Source: Streptomyces sp. cf386
GTDB taxonomy: Bacteria; Actinomycetota; Actinomycetes; Streptomycetales; Streptomycetaceae
Reading direction: 5' to 3'
NCBI RefSeq assembly: GCF_900103585.1
Contig: NZ_FNHV01000002.1
Coordinates: 734,078-798,077 of the forward strand
Length of the DNA: 64,000 bases
Shown: in pieces, positions 7,947 to 16,957 of the stretch
How positions within the stretch are numbered: the stretch's first letter is position 1
Layout of the letters: the number at the start of each line of letters is the position of its first letter
Position numbers and translations under genes: made by a program
The notes under the pieces: model-generated
Told to the model about the DNA's origin: nothing
Database searches by the model: none
The model's input: the letters and a program-made list of their open reading frames with translations, nothing else

Positions 7947-9221
7947 ATGCGCCGCCGACTGATCCAGTCCACCCTTGCCGTGGTTCTCGTCGTGATCGCC
8001 GTCTTCGGCGTTTCCTTGGTGATCGTCGAGACACGGACCATCACCAGCACCGCACAGGAGCGGGTGGACACCGAGGCCGTCCGGCTGGTCAGCATCGTCG
8101 ACAGCCGGCTGCTCGGGGACGAGACCGTGGACGCCTCGGTGCTGCGGGACCAGATCCAGGGGGATCGTTACGCCGAGATCCGGATCCCCGGGAAGCCGTT
8201 GATCGAGGTGGGCACCCGTCCCACCGGTGACGTCATCAGCGCCCGCGAGACGGGCGAGGAGGGCGAGACGGTCATCGTGCAGGAGCCGCGGTCGTCGGTG
8301 ACGCGGGAGGTCGGCCGTACGTTGCTGATCATCGGCGCGGTGGCCCTGCTGGCGGTGATCGCGGCGGTCCTGCTCGCCGTCCGCCAGGCGAACCGCCTCG
8401 CCTCCCCGCTCACCGACCTCGCGGAGACCGCGGAACGCCTCGGCTCGGGCGACCCCCGCCCCCGTCACAAGCGGTACGGCGTCCATGAGCTGGACCGGGT
8501 GGCGGACGTCCTGGACTCCTCCGCCGAGCGCATCGGCCGCATGCTCACGGCGGAGCGCCGCCTGGCCGCGGACGCCTCCCACCAGCTCCGCACGCCGCTC
8601 ACGGCACTCTCCATGCGCCTTGAGGAGATCACCCTCACCGATGATCCCGACACGGTGAAGGAGGAGGCGACGATCGCGCTGACGCAGGTGGAGCGCCTCA
8701 CGGACGTCGTCGAACGCCTCCTCACCAACTCCCGCGACCCGCGCAACGGCTCCGCCGTCACCTTCGATCTCGACGAGGTCATCCAGCAGCAGCTGGCGGA
8801 GTGGCGGCCGGCGTACCGCAGCGCGGGGCGGGCGATCGTCACCTCGGGCAAGCGGCACCTGGAGGCGGTCGGCACACCCGGCGCGGTGGCCCAGGTCCTC
8901 GCCGCCCTGATCGAGAACTCCCTCATGCACGGCGGCGGCACGGTGGCGCTGCGCACCCGCGTCACCGGCAACCAGGCGGTCATCGAGGTCACCGACGAGG
9001 GTCCCGGTATCCCCGCCGACCTCGGCGCCCGCATCTTCGAGCGCGCGATCAGTGGCCGCAACTCCACGGGCATCGGCTTGGCGGTGGCCCGAGACCTCGC
9101 AGAAGCGGACGGCGGCCGCCTGGAAATGCTCCAGACGAACCCCCCGGTCATCGCCCTGTTCCTGTCCCGCACGCCCCCGGAGAAGAAGCAGGCGCATGAG
9201 TCGGGGACGACGGTGAGGTGA
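7947..9221 (+). CDS. Membrane sensor histidine kinase
   Basis: The 424-residue partner of the regulator just upstream has helix 1 at residues 6-26 and an extracytoplasmic sensing loop of about 95 residues. Helix 2 (about 121-144) and a HAMP linker (LASPLTDLAETAERL) follow. The H-box is DASHQLRTPLTALSMRL, the N-box is IENSLMHGGG, and the G-boxes are DEGPGIP and STGIGLAVARDLAEADGG. All catalytic motifs are intact. The small extracellular loop has no recognisable ligand domain, so the signal is unknown. The 3' flank runs into a large inverted repeat at 9264-9514. Confidence 0.94.
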   Translation: MRRRLIQSTLAVVLVVIAVFGVSLVIVETRTITSTAQERVDTEAVRLVSIVDSRLLGDETVDASVLRDQIQGDRYAEIRIPGKPLIEVGTRPTGDVISARETGEEGETVIVQEPRSSVTREVGRTLLIIGAVALLAVIAAVLLAVRQANRLASPLTDLAETAERLGSGDPRPRHKRYGVHELDRVADVLDSSAERIGRMLTAERRLAADASHQLRTPLTALSMRLEEITLTDDPDTVKEEATIALTQVERLTDVVERLLTNSRDPRNGSAVTFDLDEVIQQQLAEWRPAYRSAGRAIVTSGKRHLEAVGTPGAVAQVLAALIENSLMHGGGTVALRTRVTGNQAVIEVTDEGPGIPADLGARIFERAISGRNSTGIGLAVARDLAEADGGRLEMLQTNPPVIALFLSRTPPEKKQAHESGTTVR

Positions 9222-9263
9222 GGTAGGGGTTCGGGACGACTGACGGCTGCGGGCCGGGAGGGA

Positions 9264-9514
9264 TTTCGCCCCCGCCGCCCCTACCCGTCCCATCCTCCAG
9301 GGGCTCTGCCCCTTCGACCCCGCCAGGGGGCTCCGCCCCCTGGACCCCCGCTCCTCAAACGCCGGAGAGGCTGTTTTTAGCCCGTCCGGCGTTTGAGGAC
9401 GAGGCCCCTTCAGGGCCGATAGCGGGGGTCTGGGGGCGGCAGCCCCCAGGAGCGGGGTCGAAGGGGCGGCAGCCCTTGGTGATGGGACGGGTAGGGGCGG
9501 CGGGGGCGAAAACT
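9264..9514. repeat. Two inverted copies of the dispersed intergenic repeat (giant hairpin)
   Basis: The left arm (9264-9366) reads as the reverse complement of the right arm (about 9381-9514). Shared blocks include GATGGGACGGGTAGGGGCGG, GGGGTCGAAGGGGC, GGGGGTC and CCGGCGTTTGAGGA. The spacer GAGGCTGTTTTTAG lies between the arms. The right-arm type recurs at 35171, 39463, 50037 and 54613. It occupies nearly the whole 330-bp gap between the convergent kinase and GtrA genes and could terminate both transcripts. Confidence 0.85.
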
Positions 9515-9551
9515 CCCCAGGGCCCAAGCCGCCCGCGCCGGCAACGTCGTC

Positions 9552-10148
9552 TCAGCCCACCCGCTGGCGGACCCGCGGATTCCCCTGCTCCGGCTCCGCC
9601 CGCCGCGGCGCCTCCAGGAACGATTCCGCGCCCGCCACAGCAGCCGCCTCAGCCTCAGCTTCCGCTTCGCCCTCATCCGAAGGCATCGCCCGGAACACCC
9701 ACGTCCGATACGACCAGAACCGGAACAACGTCGCGATCCCGATGCCGACGAACTTGAAGATGTTGCTCTGCAGCGGGCTGTCCCAGCCGAAGCCGTACGT
9801 CGCCGCGTACAGCACGCCGTTCTCGATCACCAGGCCGACCACGCTGAACAGCAGGAACAGACCCAGTTCCTTCGTACGGCGGCTCTTGTCGCGGTCGCGG
9901 TACGTGAAGTACCGGAAGCCGACGTAGTTGAAGGCGATCGCCACGACCGTCGCGATGACACTCGCCCGCACCACCTGCAGGTCGGTCACATGCCGAACCA
10001 GGTTGAACACGAGGAGATTGACCAGGAGCCCCGCTCCCCCCACCGCCCCGAACTTGACAACCTCACGCATCAGCCGATCGAAGCGCTGCCGAACGGCACT
10101 GCGGGAGACCGGAGGCGCCGCATGAAGCCCCGAGGAACCACGTCCCAT
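9552..10148 (-). CDS. GtrA-family membrane protein
   Basis: The 198-residue protein has four membrane helices between residues about 30 and 150 (KFGAVGGAGLLVNLLVFNL, IATVVAIAFNYVGFRYFTY, LFLLFSVVGLVIENGVLY, KFVGIGIATLFRFWSYRTWVF). It matches the GtrA family, which is thought to move lipid-linked sugars such as undecaprenyl-phosphate glucose across the membrane. The C-terminal tail is Ala/Glu-rich and soluble. It is monocistronic and divergent from purK. With the GT2, LCP and sugar-nucleotide genes further along, a role in envelope glycopolymer decoration is likely but inferred. Confidence 0.88.
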   Translation of the reverse strand: MGRGSSGLHAAPPVSRSAVRQRFDRLMREVVKFGAVGGAGLLVNLLVFNLVRHVTDLQVVRASVIATVVAIAFNYVGFRYFTYRDRDKSRRTKELGLFLLFSVVGLVIENGVLYAATYGFGWDSPLQSNIFKFVGIGIATLFRFWSYRTWVFRAMPSDEGEAEAEAEAAAVAGAESFLEAPRRAEPEQGNPRVRQRVG

Positions 10149-10311
10149 GGTCGTGAAGGCTCCTGTCGGTCGATTTGTCGGACGGTTTCGTCAACCCAGC
10201 CATGCTAACCACCCCCCTCGACGATTGCCTGTGCGCAAGCTCATAGGTCGGGAAGAGACCGGGAAAACTCCGGTAAGAGGGGCGCCCCGGGACGGCCGAT
10301 ACCCTAGGGGC

Positions 10312-11451
10312 GTGACGTTCCCGGTAGTCGGCATGGTCGGCGGGGGCCAGCTCGCTCGTATGACACACGAGTCAGGCATCCCGCTGGGCATCAGGTTCAA
10401 GCTCCTCAGTGACACCCCTCAGGATTCCGCGGCGCAGGTCGTCAGCGATGTCGTCATCGGCGACTATCGCGACCTGGACACGCTGCGCGAGTTCGCGCGC
10501 GGTTGCGACGTGATCACCTTCGATCACGAACACGTACCCATCGAGCACCTCAGGGCCCTGGAGGCGGACGGTATCCCCGTCCGCCCGGGCCCCGACGCGC
10601 TTCAGCACGCCCAGGACAAGGGCGTGATGCGCGCGAGACTCGATGCCATCGGGGTGCCCTGCCCCCGGCACCGCATCGTGAGCGACCCGCAGGACGTCGC
10701 CGCCTTCGCGGCCGAGGGCGACGGCTTCCCGGTCGTCCTCAAGACCGTCCGCGGCGGCTACGACGGCAAGGGCGTCTGGGTCGTCGACTCGCCCGAGGAG
10801 GCCGAGGCCCCCTTCCGGGCCGGCGTCCCGGTCCTCGCCGAGGAGAAGGTCGACTACGTCCGCGAGCTCGCCGCCAACGTCGTACGGTCCCCGCACGGCC
10901 AGGCCGTCGCCTACCCCGTCGTCGAGTCCCAGCAGGTGGGCGGCGTCTGCGACACCGTGATCGCGCCCGCCCCCTACCTCGACGAGACCCTCGCCCTGAA
11001 GGCCGAGGAAATGGCGCTGACCATCGCCAAGGAACTTGGCGTCGTCGGCCACCTCGCCGTGGAGCTGTTCCAGACCCGCGACGGCCGCATCCTCGTCAAC
11101 GAACTGGCGATGCGCCCGCACAACTCGGGCCACTGGACCCAGGACGGCGCCATAACGTCGCAGTTCGCCAACCACGTCCGCGCCGTCCTCGACCTCCCCC
11201 TCGGCGACCCGCGCCCGCGCGCCAGGTGGACCGTGATGGTCAACGTCCTCGGCGGCGACTACCCGGACATGTACTCCGCGTACCTGCACTGCATGGCCCG
11301 CGACCCCCAGCTCAAGATCCACATGTACGGCAAGGACGTGAAGCCCGGCCGCAAGGTCGGTCACGTCAACACCTACGGCGACGACCTGGACGACGTGCTG
11401 GAGCGCGCACGTCACGCAGCCGGCTACCTGAAGGGCACGATCACCGAATGA
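10312..11451 (+). CDS. purK: N5-carboxyaminoimidazole ribonucleotide synthase
   Basis: The 379-residue ATP-grasp enzyme of purine synthesis joins AIR, bicarbonate and ATP to N5-CAIR. It begins [15 protein letters not shown], followed by the PurK fold: [27 protein letters not shown] (ATP-grasp loop) and [14 protein letters not shown]. The GTG at 10312 was chosen because it places the GGGQL nucleotide loop at the usual distance from the N-terminus; the longer frame adds about 55 residues of non-family sequence. The stop overlaps purE by 4 bases (ATGA), so purKE is translationally coupled. Confidence 0.96.
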   Translation: MTFPVVGMVGGGQLARMTHESGIPLGIRFKLLSDTPQDSAAQVVSDVVIGDYRDLDTLREFARGCDVITFDHEHVPIEHLRALEADGIPVRPGPDALQHAQDKGVMRARLDAIGVPCPRHRIVSDPQDVAAFAAEGDGFPVVLKTVRGGYDGKGVWVVDSPEEAEAPFRAGVPVLAEEKVDYVRELAANVVRSPHGQAVAYPVVESQQVGGVCDTVIAPAPYLDETLALKAEEMALTIAKELGVVGHLAVELFQTRDGRILVNELAMRPHNSGHWTQDGAITSQFANHVRAVLDLPLGDPRPRARWTVMVNVLGGDYPDMYSAYLHCMARDPQLKIHMYGKDVKPGRKVGHVNTYGDDLDDVLERARHAAGYLKGTITE

Positions 11452-11987
11452 GCACCGCTGTCGGCCCCGTCGTGGGCATCGTCATGGGTTCGGACTCCGA
11501 CTGGCCCGTGATGGAGGCCGCCGCCCAGGCCCTCGACGAGTTCGAGATCGACTACGAGGTCGACGTCGTCTCCGCGCACCGCATGCCGCGCGAGATGGTC
11601 ACGTACGGCGAGCAGGCCGCCGAGCGAGGTCTGAAGGTGATCATCGCCGGTGCCGGAGGCGCCGCCCACCTCCCGGGCATGCTCGCCTCCGTGACCCCCC
11701 TCCCGGTCATCGGCGTCCCCGTCCCGCTGAAGTACCTCGACGGCATGGACTCCCTGCTCTCGATCGTGCAGATGCCAGCCGGCGTCCCCGTGGCCACCGT
11801 CTCGGTCGCCGGCGCCCGCAACGCCGGCCTGCTCGCCGCCCGCATCCTCGCCACCCACGACGAGGACCTGCAGCAGCGGATGCGCGAGTTCCAGCAGGAC
11901 CTCAACGACCAGGCCACCGAGAAGGGCAAGCGGCTGCGCGCCAAGGTAGAGGGCGCGGGCGGCTTCGGCTTCGGCACGGGGAAGTGA
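11448..11987 (+). CDS. purE: N5-carboxyaminoimidazole ribonucleotide mutase
   Basis: The 179-residue product follows purK and converts N5-CAIR to CAIR. The PurE signature [13 protein letters not shown] is at residues 12-24, SAHRMPREM supplies the catalytic histidine near residue 46, and [12 protein letters not shown] is conserved. The length fits a class I PurE with a short C-terminal helix. The start ATG overlaps the purK stop, and its own stop overlaps the GTG of the dipeptidase gene (GTGA), making a three-gene coupled unit. Confidence 0.96.
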   Translation: MSTAVGPVVGIVMGSDSDWPVMEAAAQALDEFEIDYEVDVVSAHRMPREMVTYGEQAAERGLKVIIAGAGGAAHLPGMLASVTPLPVIGVPVPLKYLDGMDSLLSIVQMPAGVPVATVSVAGARNAGLLAARILATHDEDLQQRMREFQQDLNDQATEKGKRLRAKVEGAGGFGFGTGK

Positions 11988-13183
11988 CGCCGATGACCTC
12001 CGCTTCGCTGGAGGCAGCCCGGGAACTCCTGCGCGAGTTCCCCGTCGTCGACGGCCACAACGACCTCCCGTGGGCCCTGCGCGAACAGGTCCGCTACGAC
12101 CTCGACGCCCGTGACATCGCCGCCCACCAGGGCGCCCATCTGCACACCGACATCCCCCGCCTGCGCGAGGGCGGCGTGGGCGCGCAGTACTGGTCGGTGT
12201 ACGTCCGCTCGGACTACGCCGGTGACAAGGCGGTCAGCGCCACCCTCGAACAGATCGACTGCGTACGGCAGTTGCTCGCGCGGTATCCGAACGACCTGCG
12301 CCCGGCGCTGACGGCGGCGGACATGGAGGCGGCGCGCGCGGAGGGCCGTATCGCCTCCCTCATGGGCGCGGAGGGCGGCCACTCGATCGCCAACTCCCTC
12401 GCCACGCTGCGCGCGCTTTATGCGCTCGGCGTCCGCTACATGACGCTCACCCACAACGACAACATCGCGTGGGCGGACTCGGCGACGGACGAGCCCGGAG
12501 TGGGCGGCCTGTCGGCCTTCGGCCGCGAGGTCGTGCGGGAGATGAACCGCGCGGGCATGCTCGTCGACCTCTCGCACGTGGCGCCCACGACGATGCGCGA
12601 CGCGCTCGACGCCTCCGTCGCCCCGGTGATCTTCTCCCACTCCTCCTCCCGTGCGGTCTGCGACCACCCGCGCAACATCCCCGACGACGTCCTGGAGCGC
12701 CTCCCCGGAAACGGCGGCGTCGCGATGGTGACGTTCGTGCCGAAGTTCGTGCTCCAGGCGGCGGTCGACTGGACGGTCGCGGCCGACGAGAACATGCGTG
12801 CGCACGGCTTCCACCACCTCGACACGACCGCCGAGGCGATGAAGGTGCACCGCGCCTTCGAGGAGACCAATCCGCGCCCGGTCGCCACGGTGTCCACGGT
12901 CGCCGACCACCTGGACCACATGCGCGAGGTCGTCGGCGTCGACCACCTCGGCATCGGCGGCGACTACGACGGCACGGCCTTCACCCCGGACGGCCTGAAC
13001 GACGTCTCCGGCTACCCCAACCTGCTCGCCGAACTGCTGGACCGCGGCTGGTCCAAGCCCGACCTGGCCAAGCTGACCTGGCAGAACTCGGTGCGGGTGC
13101 TGGGCGCGGCGGAGGACGTGGCGCGGGATCTTCAGGCGACGCGGGGCCCGTCCAACGCGACCATCGAGGCGCTGGACAGCTGA
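11984..13183 (+). CDS. Membrane dipeptidase (renal dipeptidase, peptidase M19)
   Basis: The roughly 399-residue zinc peptidase is of the M19 family, which hydrolyses dipeptides, often with D-residues at the C-terminal position. The metal site motifs are [12 protein letters not shown] near residue 19, [27 protein letters not shown] and [27 protein letters not shown] near residue 325 is conserved. There is no signal peptide, so the enzyme is cytoplasmic. The GTG at 11984 couples it to purE; an ATG nine bases on is equally possible. A role in peptidoglycan dipeptide recycling is plausible but inferred. Confidence 0.92.
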   Translation: MTPMTSASLEAARELLREFPVVDGHNDLPWALREQVRYDLDARDIAAHQGAHLHTDIPRLREGGVGAQYWSVYVRSDYAGDKAVSATLEQIDCVRQLLARYPNDLRPALTAADMEAARAEGRIASLMGAEGGHSIANSLATLRALYALGVRYMTLTHNDNIAWADSATDEPGVGGLSAFGREVVREMNRAGMLVDLSHVAPTTMRDALDASVAPVIFSHSSSRAVCDHPRNIPDDVLERLPGNGGVAMVTFVPKFVLQAAVDWTVAADENMRAHGFHHLDTTAEAMKVHRAFEETNPRPVATVSTVADHLDHMREVVGVDHLGIGGDYDGTAFTPDGLNDVSGYPNLLAELLDRGWSKPDLAKLTWQNSVRVLGAAEDVARDLQATRGPSNATIEALDS

Positions 13184-13191
13184 GCGGTTAG

Positions 13192-13341
13192 CGGTACCGC
13201 AAGGGAAGGGCGGCCGCGCATGACTTGTCCTGCCGGTGCGCCGAGCGCGACCGCATCGACCGCATGATCGCCGACCTCGTCCGCTCCCGGGACACCCTGG
13301 ACGAGGTCAGAGAAACCGACGAAACGGGTCTCTACCAGTGA
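13192..13341 (+). pseudogene. C-terminal remnant of a MerR-like regulator
   Basis: Between the dipeptidase and the hydrolase genes, one frame without a usable start reads CAERDRIDRMIADLVRSRDT then LDEV and stops at 13341. This resembles the C-terminal effector helix of MerR-family regulators (a cysteine, then a long amphipathic helix ending SRDxLDE). No helix-turn-helix or N-terminus precedes it; an in-frame TAG lies at 13189. It is best read as the 3' stump of a decayed or truncated gene. Recognition is by pattern only. Confidence 0.4.
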
Positions 13342-13461
13342 CGAAAGTCCTGGTGGGGCCCGTTTCTCGTTGGACATGGTGCGGGCTGCTGGTATGACGA
13401 CCTGGTTCCGCACCTACTACTTGCGTGATCATGCCGACCTCGCGGCGATGGGTCGCTATGA

Positions 13462-13593
13462 ACGCAGTACGGCGTCCTGGCCGAGGCCGTGCTCGACGGC
13501 TGGCAGGACCAGCCGCCGGCAGCCGAGATCTCCGCGGAGGAGTTCGAGCGCCTGTGGGTCGAGGCCAGGCGAATTCATGGTGCTTCAGGCTGA
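13462..13593 (+). pseudogene. Short coding remnant, family unknown
   Basis: One frame, opened by a TGA and lacking a start, reads YGVLAEAVLDGWQDQPP, AEISAEEFERLWVEARR and stops at 13593. The amphipathic, Glu/Ala-rich composition and codon use look like real Streptomyces coding DNA. I do not recognise the family. With the MerR-like stump upstream, the 571-bp gap 13184-13755 appears to be a graveyard of gene fragments. Confidence 0.3.
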
Positions 13594-13755
13594 TCTGGCG
13601 GGCTGACCGGCCTGCTGCGAACGGGGCAGTGCCGGGCCCGGTCTCCTCTTCGGGGATGTGCGCGGGACTTACGTTGGGCACGGCACGCGCCCCTTCGCGA
13701 CCTTCCGTCTCCGCGTGCCGCCGCACTGACCGCACGGCGGAAAGAGGCATCCGGG

Positions 13756-15009
13756 ATGACGCGCAGCTCCGAACGCCGCAGGTGGTCGGCGGCAACAGCC
13801 CAGGGCAGACTCGCGGTGGCGGCATGCGCCGCCGCCGGGCTCCTGACAGCGACGGCGTGCACCGGCGCCACGACGAACTCCCCGCCGGCGGCCGCCGCCG
13901 CGACGCCCTCCCCCAGCACCTCGGTCCGTGAACTCACCCCGGCGCTGTCGTCGCAGCTGGACAAAGCCGTCCAGCAGACGCTGAAGCAGGCGGGCGTGCC
14001 CGGGGTGACCGTGGGGCTGTGGCTGCCGGGCAAGGGCACGTACGTCCGCTCGTTCGGTGTGGCCGACAAGGGCACCGGCGCCGCCATGTCGGAGAACCTG
14101 CGCGTGCGGATCGGCAGCGAGACCAAGACGTTCACGGTGACCGGGCTCCTGCGGCTGGTGGACGGGGGACGGGTCGGTCTCGACGACCCGATCTCGAAGC
14201 ACGTGGACGACGTCCCCAACGGGGACCGCATCACCCTGCGCCAGCTCGCCGAGATGCGCAGCGGACTGTTCTCGTACAGCGACGACCCGGACTTCGACAA
14301 GGCCTTCCTCTCCGACCCCGACCGGAAATTCACGCCGCAGCAGTTGCTCGACTACGCCTTCAAGCACCCTCCGCTGTTCGCCCCGGGGCAGAAGTTCAAC
14401 TACTCCAACACGAACCTGATCCTGCTCGGCCTGGTCATCGAGAAGGTGAGCGGCCAACCCCTCGGCGACTTCCTGAAGCAGCAGGTCATCGAACCGGCCG
14501 GCCTGCGCAACACGGTCTTCCCCAAGGGGACCGAGTTCCCCGATCCGCACGCCCAGGGCTACACGGTGCAGACACCGAACGGCGACGTCGCGAACGCGAC
14601 GAACTGGGACCCGTCCTGGGCCTGGGCCGCCGGTGCGATCATCTCCGACCTGCAGGACCTGCGGAAATGGGCGCCGATCCTCGCGACGGGCACCCTGCTC
14701 GAGCCCGCCACGCAACGGCAGCGCCTGCGGATGCTGCCCACCGGCTACCCGGGAACCGCGTACGGGCTCGGTATCTTCACCACCAACGGGTGGATCGGGC
14801 ACAATGGCTCGCTCCCCGGCTACGAGTCGGTGACGGTCTACCTGCCCTCGGCCAAGGCGACGTTGGTGATCCTCACCAACGCGGACTTCATCTACAAGGG
14901 CTCCGAGAACAGCACGCTGTTCGCTCAGGCCATCACCCGCATCGTGACCCCGGACAACGTCTACGCCCTGCCGCCGTCGGCGCCATCCTCGCCGTCCCCG
15001 TCCGCCTGA
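13756..15009 (+). CDS. Lipoprotein serine beta-lactamase / D,D-peptidase family (S12) hydrolase
   Basis: The 417-residue protein has a signal peptide with a lipobox-like LLTATAC (Cys35), so it is probably a lipoprotein anchored outside the membrane. The catalytic motifs of the class C beta-lactamase/S12 family are complete: SxxK is SETK (Ser121, Lys124), YxN is YSN in FNYSNTN, and the third motif is HNG in GHNGSLPGYES. S12 proteins include D-alanyl-D-alanine carboxypeptidases and esterases, and sequence alone does not choose between them. It is monocistronic, ends in a hairpin overlapping its stop, and the C-terminus is a Ser/Pro tail. Confidence 0.9.
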   Translation: MTRSSERRRWSAATAQGRLAVAACAAAGLLTATACTGATTNSPPAAAAATPSPSTSVRELTPALSSQLDKAVQQTLKQAGVPGVTVGLWLPGKGTYVRSFGVADKGTGAAMSENLRVRIGSETKTFTVTGLLRLVDGGRVGLDDPISKHVDDVPNGDRITLRQLAEMRSGLFSYSDDPDFDKAFLSDPDRKFTPQQLLDYAFKHPPLFAPGQKFNYSNTNLILLGLVIEKVSGQPLGDFLKQQVIEPAGLRNTVFPKGTEFPDPHAQGYTVQTPNGDVANATNWDPSWAWAAGAIISDLQDLRKWAPILATGTLLEPATQRQRLRMLPTGYPGTAYGLGIFTTNGWIGHNGSLPGYESVTVYLPSAKATLVILTNADFIYKGSENSTLFAQAITRIVTPDNVYALPPSAPSSPSPSA

Positions 15010-15030
15010 CGCGCCGGCCGTTCGGCGCGT
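15009..15030 (+). terminator. Hairpin at the stop of the S12 hydrolase gene
   Basis: ACGCGCCG and CGGCGCGT form a perfect 8-bp stem around a 6-base loop. The stem begins at the last base of the stop codon. Confidence 0.6.
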
Positions 15031-15173
15031 TCGGGTGGGAGCACGGCCATGCCGTGTACGAGGAAGACGCCGAGCAGATCGCCTCCAGCAGTCCAGGAGC
15101 TGCCGTGATCAGCGCATTTCGTCGGTTGGCCGGTCATCGAGGCGGCCCGGGAGCCGGCGCGGTCGAGGCGTGA

Positions 15174-15533
15174 TCAGCAGGCGCAGAGACAGAACGGGTG
15201 CCCCGCCGGATCCGCGTAGACCCGGAAGCTCCGCGTGCGGTCCTCGGCGTCCAGCGGCTTGGCGCCCAGGGCCAGGACCTCCTTCTCGGCCGAGTCCAGG
15301 TCCTCGACGGTCAGGTCCAGATGGAACTGCTGCGAGTGATCGGGCGCGGGCCACTTCGGCGGTACGAAACCCGGGGCGGCCTGGAATGCCAGTGCCTGCC
15401 CGCCGGGTGCCTTCAGGTTCACCCACTCGTCCTCGCCCTCGACGCTGCCGCCGAGCACGCGCGCGTAGAAGTCCGCGAGGGTGCGGGGGTCGGGACAGTC
15501 CAGGACGACGACGCCCAGTTCGGCGATGGCCAT
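15174..15533 (-). CDS. VOC-family (glyoxalase/bleomycin resistance-like) protein
   Basis: The 119-residue product is a single VOC fold of two beta-alpha-beta-beta-beta modules. The first starts LGVVVLDCPDPRTLADFYARVLG, here continued by EDEWVNLKAPGG. The second has FHLDLTVEDLDSAEKEVLALG and ends in YADPAGHPFCLC. The His in FHLD and the final acidic positions fit metal binding. The start at 15533 has an ideal AAGGAGG six bases upstream. It is divergent from the CGNR regulator at 15650, which probably controls it through the GGTAAC boxes between them. The substrate is unknown. Confidence 0.9.
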   Translation of the reverse strand: MAIAELGVVVLDCPDPRTLADFYARVLGGSVEGEDEWVNLKAPGGQALAFQAAPGFVPPKWPAPDHSQQFHLDLTVEDLDSAEKEVLALGAKPLDAEDRTRSFRVYADPAGHPFCLCAC

Positions 15534-15553
15534 GGCTTCCTCCTTGAAGTCTT

Positions 15554-15617
15554 GGTTACCCGTATAGCTCGTCAACGGGTAACCGCGTTACCGCATACTC
15601 CCGCATTGGGGGTAACG
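15554..15617. promoter_or_regulatory. Clustered GGTAAC operators between VOC and CGNR genes
   Basis: GGTTACCCG (15554-15562) and CGGGTAACC (15576-15584) form a perfect inverted repeat with a 13-base spacer. CGTTACC (15586-15592) and GGTAACG (15611-15617) form a second one. All four GGTAAC half-sites lie in 64 bases of the divergent promoter region. They are the obvious operator for the adjacent CGNR regulator, regulating itself and the VOC gene. Confidence 0.65.
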
Positions 15618-15649
15618 TCGCAAGAGGGATCGGGAGGTAGCGTGCAGCT

Positions 15650-16147
15650 ATGAGTGAGAGATCGGCCGCGCCCGGAGGCCTGGAGCTGGTCCAGTCCCTG
15701 GTCAACACGCTGGACGTCGAGACGGGGGTCGACTCGCTGGACACGGCGGAGGGGCGCGCGCGGTTCGGGGTCGCCGAGGAGGACCTTCCCGGGGCGCGGG
15801 AACTGCGGGAGTCGCTGCGGGTGGCGCTGCTCGCGCACGCCGGCCATCCCGCGCACCGTGCCGTGGCGCCGCTGGACGAGCTGCTGACGGCGGCTCCGTT
15901 GCTCGTCAGGGTCGACGCGGGGGGCTCCGCGCTGCTGGGGGCGGCCGACGATGCTCCGCTGGTTTCGCGGGTCGCGGTGGGGATAGCGCAGGCGCTGGTG
16001 GAGGGCACCTGGATGCGGCTGAAGGCGTGTGAGGCGGTCGACTGCCACTGGGCGTACTACGACCGGAGTCCGGCGGGGCGGGGGCGGTGGTGCTCGATGC
16101 AGGTGTGTGGGGCGCGGGCGAAGATGCGGCGTTATCGGGCGAAGTGA
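15650..16147 (+). CDS. ABATE/CGNR zinc-finger transcriptional regulator
   Basis: The 165-residue protein has an N-terminal ABATE-type ligand domain (ELVQSLVNTLDVETGVDSL...). The C-terminal CGNR zinc finger (about 125-162) is LKACEAVDCHWAYYDRS, GRWCSMQVCGARAKMRRYR. The four cysteines and the YYD segment are intact; the name motif CGNR is CGAR here. The ATG at 15650 gives the family N-terminus. It is divergent from the VOC gene across repeated GGTAAC boxes, the expected arrangement for a repressor of its neighbour. Effector unknown. Confidence 0.9.
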   Translation: MSERSAAPGGLELVQSLVNTLDVETGVDSLDTAEGRARFGVAEEDLPGARELRESLRVALLAHAGHPAHRAVAPLDELLTAAPLLVRVDAGGSALLGAADDAPLVSRVAVGIAQALVEGTWMRLKACEAVDCHWAYYDRSPAGRGRWCSMQVCGARAKMRRYRAK

Positions 16148-16182
16148 CGCCTACGGAGGTGCCGGGTTGGGTCTTCTTGCGG

Positions 16183-16234
16183 CTGCGGGTTCGTTGTGGC
16201 TGGTCGCGCAGTTCCCCGCGCCCCTTTAGGGGCG
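16183..16234 (+). repeat. Dispersed intergenic repeat ending in a hairpin, copy 2
   Basis: This second copy of the element at 3333-3383 has the shared core CTGGTCGCGCAGTTCCCCG and hairpin GCCCC-TTTA-GGGGC. It again lies between convergent genes and probably serves as a terminator. Confidence 0.75.
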
Positions 16235-16240
16235 TTGCTG

Positions 16241-16957
16241 TTAAGCCTCTTCCTCGCGGGACCGCGCTGCCCGTGAACCCACCAACAGCAGGCACATCAC
16301 CGCCACCCCCGCGACAATCCCCGTCAGGACCAGCAAGGGGTCCAGTGGGCGGGTCGTCGAGGCGATGACCTGGGTCTGTGGTGTCGGGGACGCGGTGGCC
16401 GTCGGCGTCGGAGACGGCGTTGCCGAGTTTGCGGTGGCCTGGTGAGACGGCGACGGGGTGGACCGTACCGGCGAGGAGGCCGGTGCGCGGGTCGTCGCCG
16501 TCCTGCTCGGGACGGTCGCGTGATGGCCGGACGACTGGTTTCCTGAAGCCGCCCCGGCCTGCGAGTGATCGTGCGTCGGCGCCGCCGCCGAGGTCGCCGG
16601 TGCCGCCGCCTGGACCACGATCCGGGCCGTCATGTTCGGGTGGACGGTGCAGTAGTAGGCGTACGTCCCCGGCGTTGTGAAGGTGAAGCTCCAGGTGCCG
16701 CCCTTGTTCAGCATGGGGGAGTGGATGGCCACCGGGCCGGACGTCGTCTTCACGTCGTGTGGTGCGGTGTCCTGGTTGGTCCAGGTCACCGTGGAGCCGA
16801 CAGGGATCGTCAGGCTCGCGGGGCTGTAGGCATACCCGCTCATGGTCACCCGGTACGTCGCCGCCGACGCCTGCCCGCCCGGCACCACGAACAGCAGCCC
16901 GAGCAGGGCGGACAGGGCGAGCACGGCCCCCTGGACCGCTCGCCGGGCCGCCCTCAC
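16241..16957 (-). CDS. Membrane-anchored cupredoxin
   Basis: The 238-residue protein has a signal peptide (ALSALLGLLFVVPGGQASA). A plastocyanin-like domain follows (about 33-115), then a long Thr/Ser/Pro/His linker, a C-terminal membrane helix (LLVLTGIVAGVAVMCLLLVG) and an acidic tail. Type 1 copper ligands are visible: His in APHDV, then Cys-His-Met in YYCTVHPNM. It should bind copper outside the membrane. The GTG start overlaps the stop of the upstream YceI-like gene (GTGA). A second cupredoxin lies at 17578-18636, so the two are probably related parts of one copper locus. Confidence 0.9.
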   Translation of the reverse strand: MRAARRAVQGAVLALSALLGLLFVVPGGQASAATYRVTMSGYAYSPASLTIPVGSTVTWTNQDTAPHDVKTTSGPVAIHSPMLNKGGTWSFTFTTPGTYAYYCTVHPNMTARIVVQAAAPATSAAAPTHDHSQAGAASGNQSSGHHATVPSRTATTRAPASSPVRSTPSPSHQATANSATPSPTPTATASPTPQTQVIASTTRPLDPLLVLTGIVAGVAVMCLLLVGSRAARSREEEA

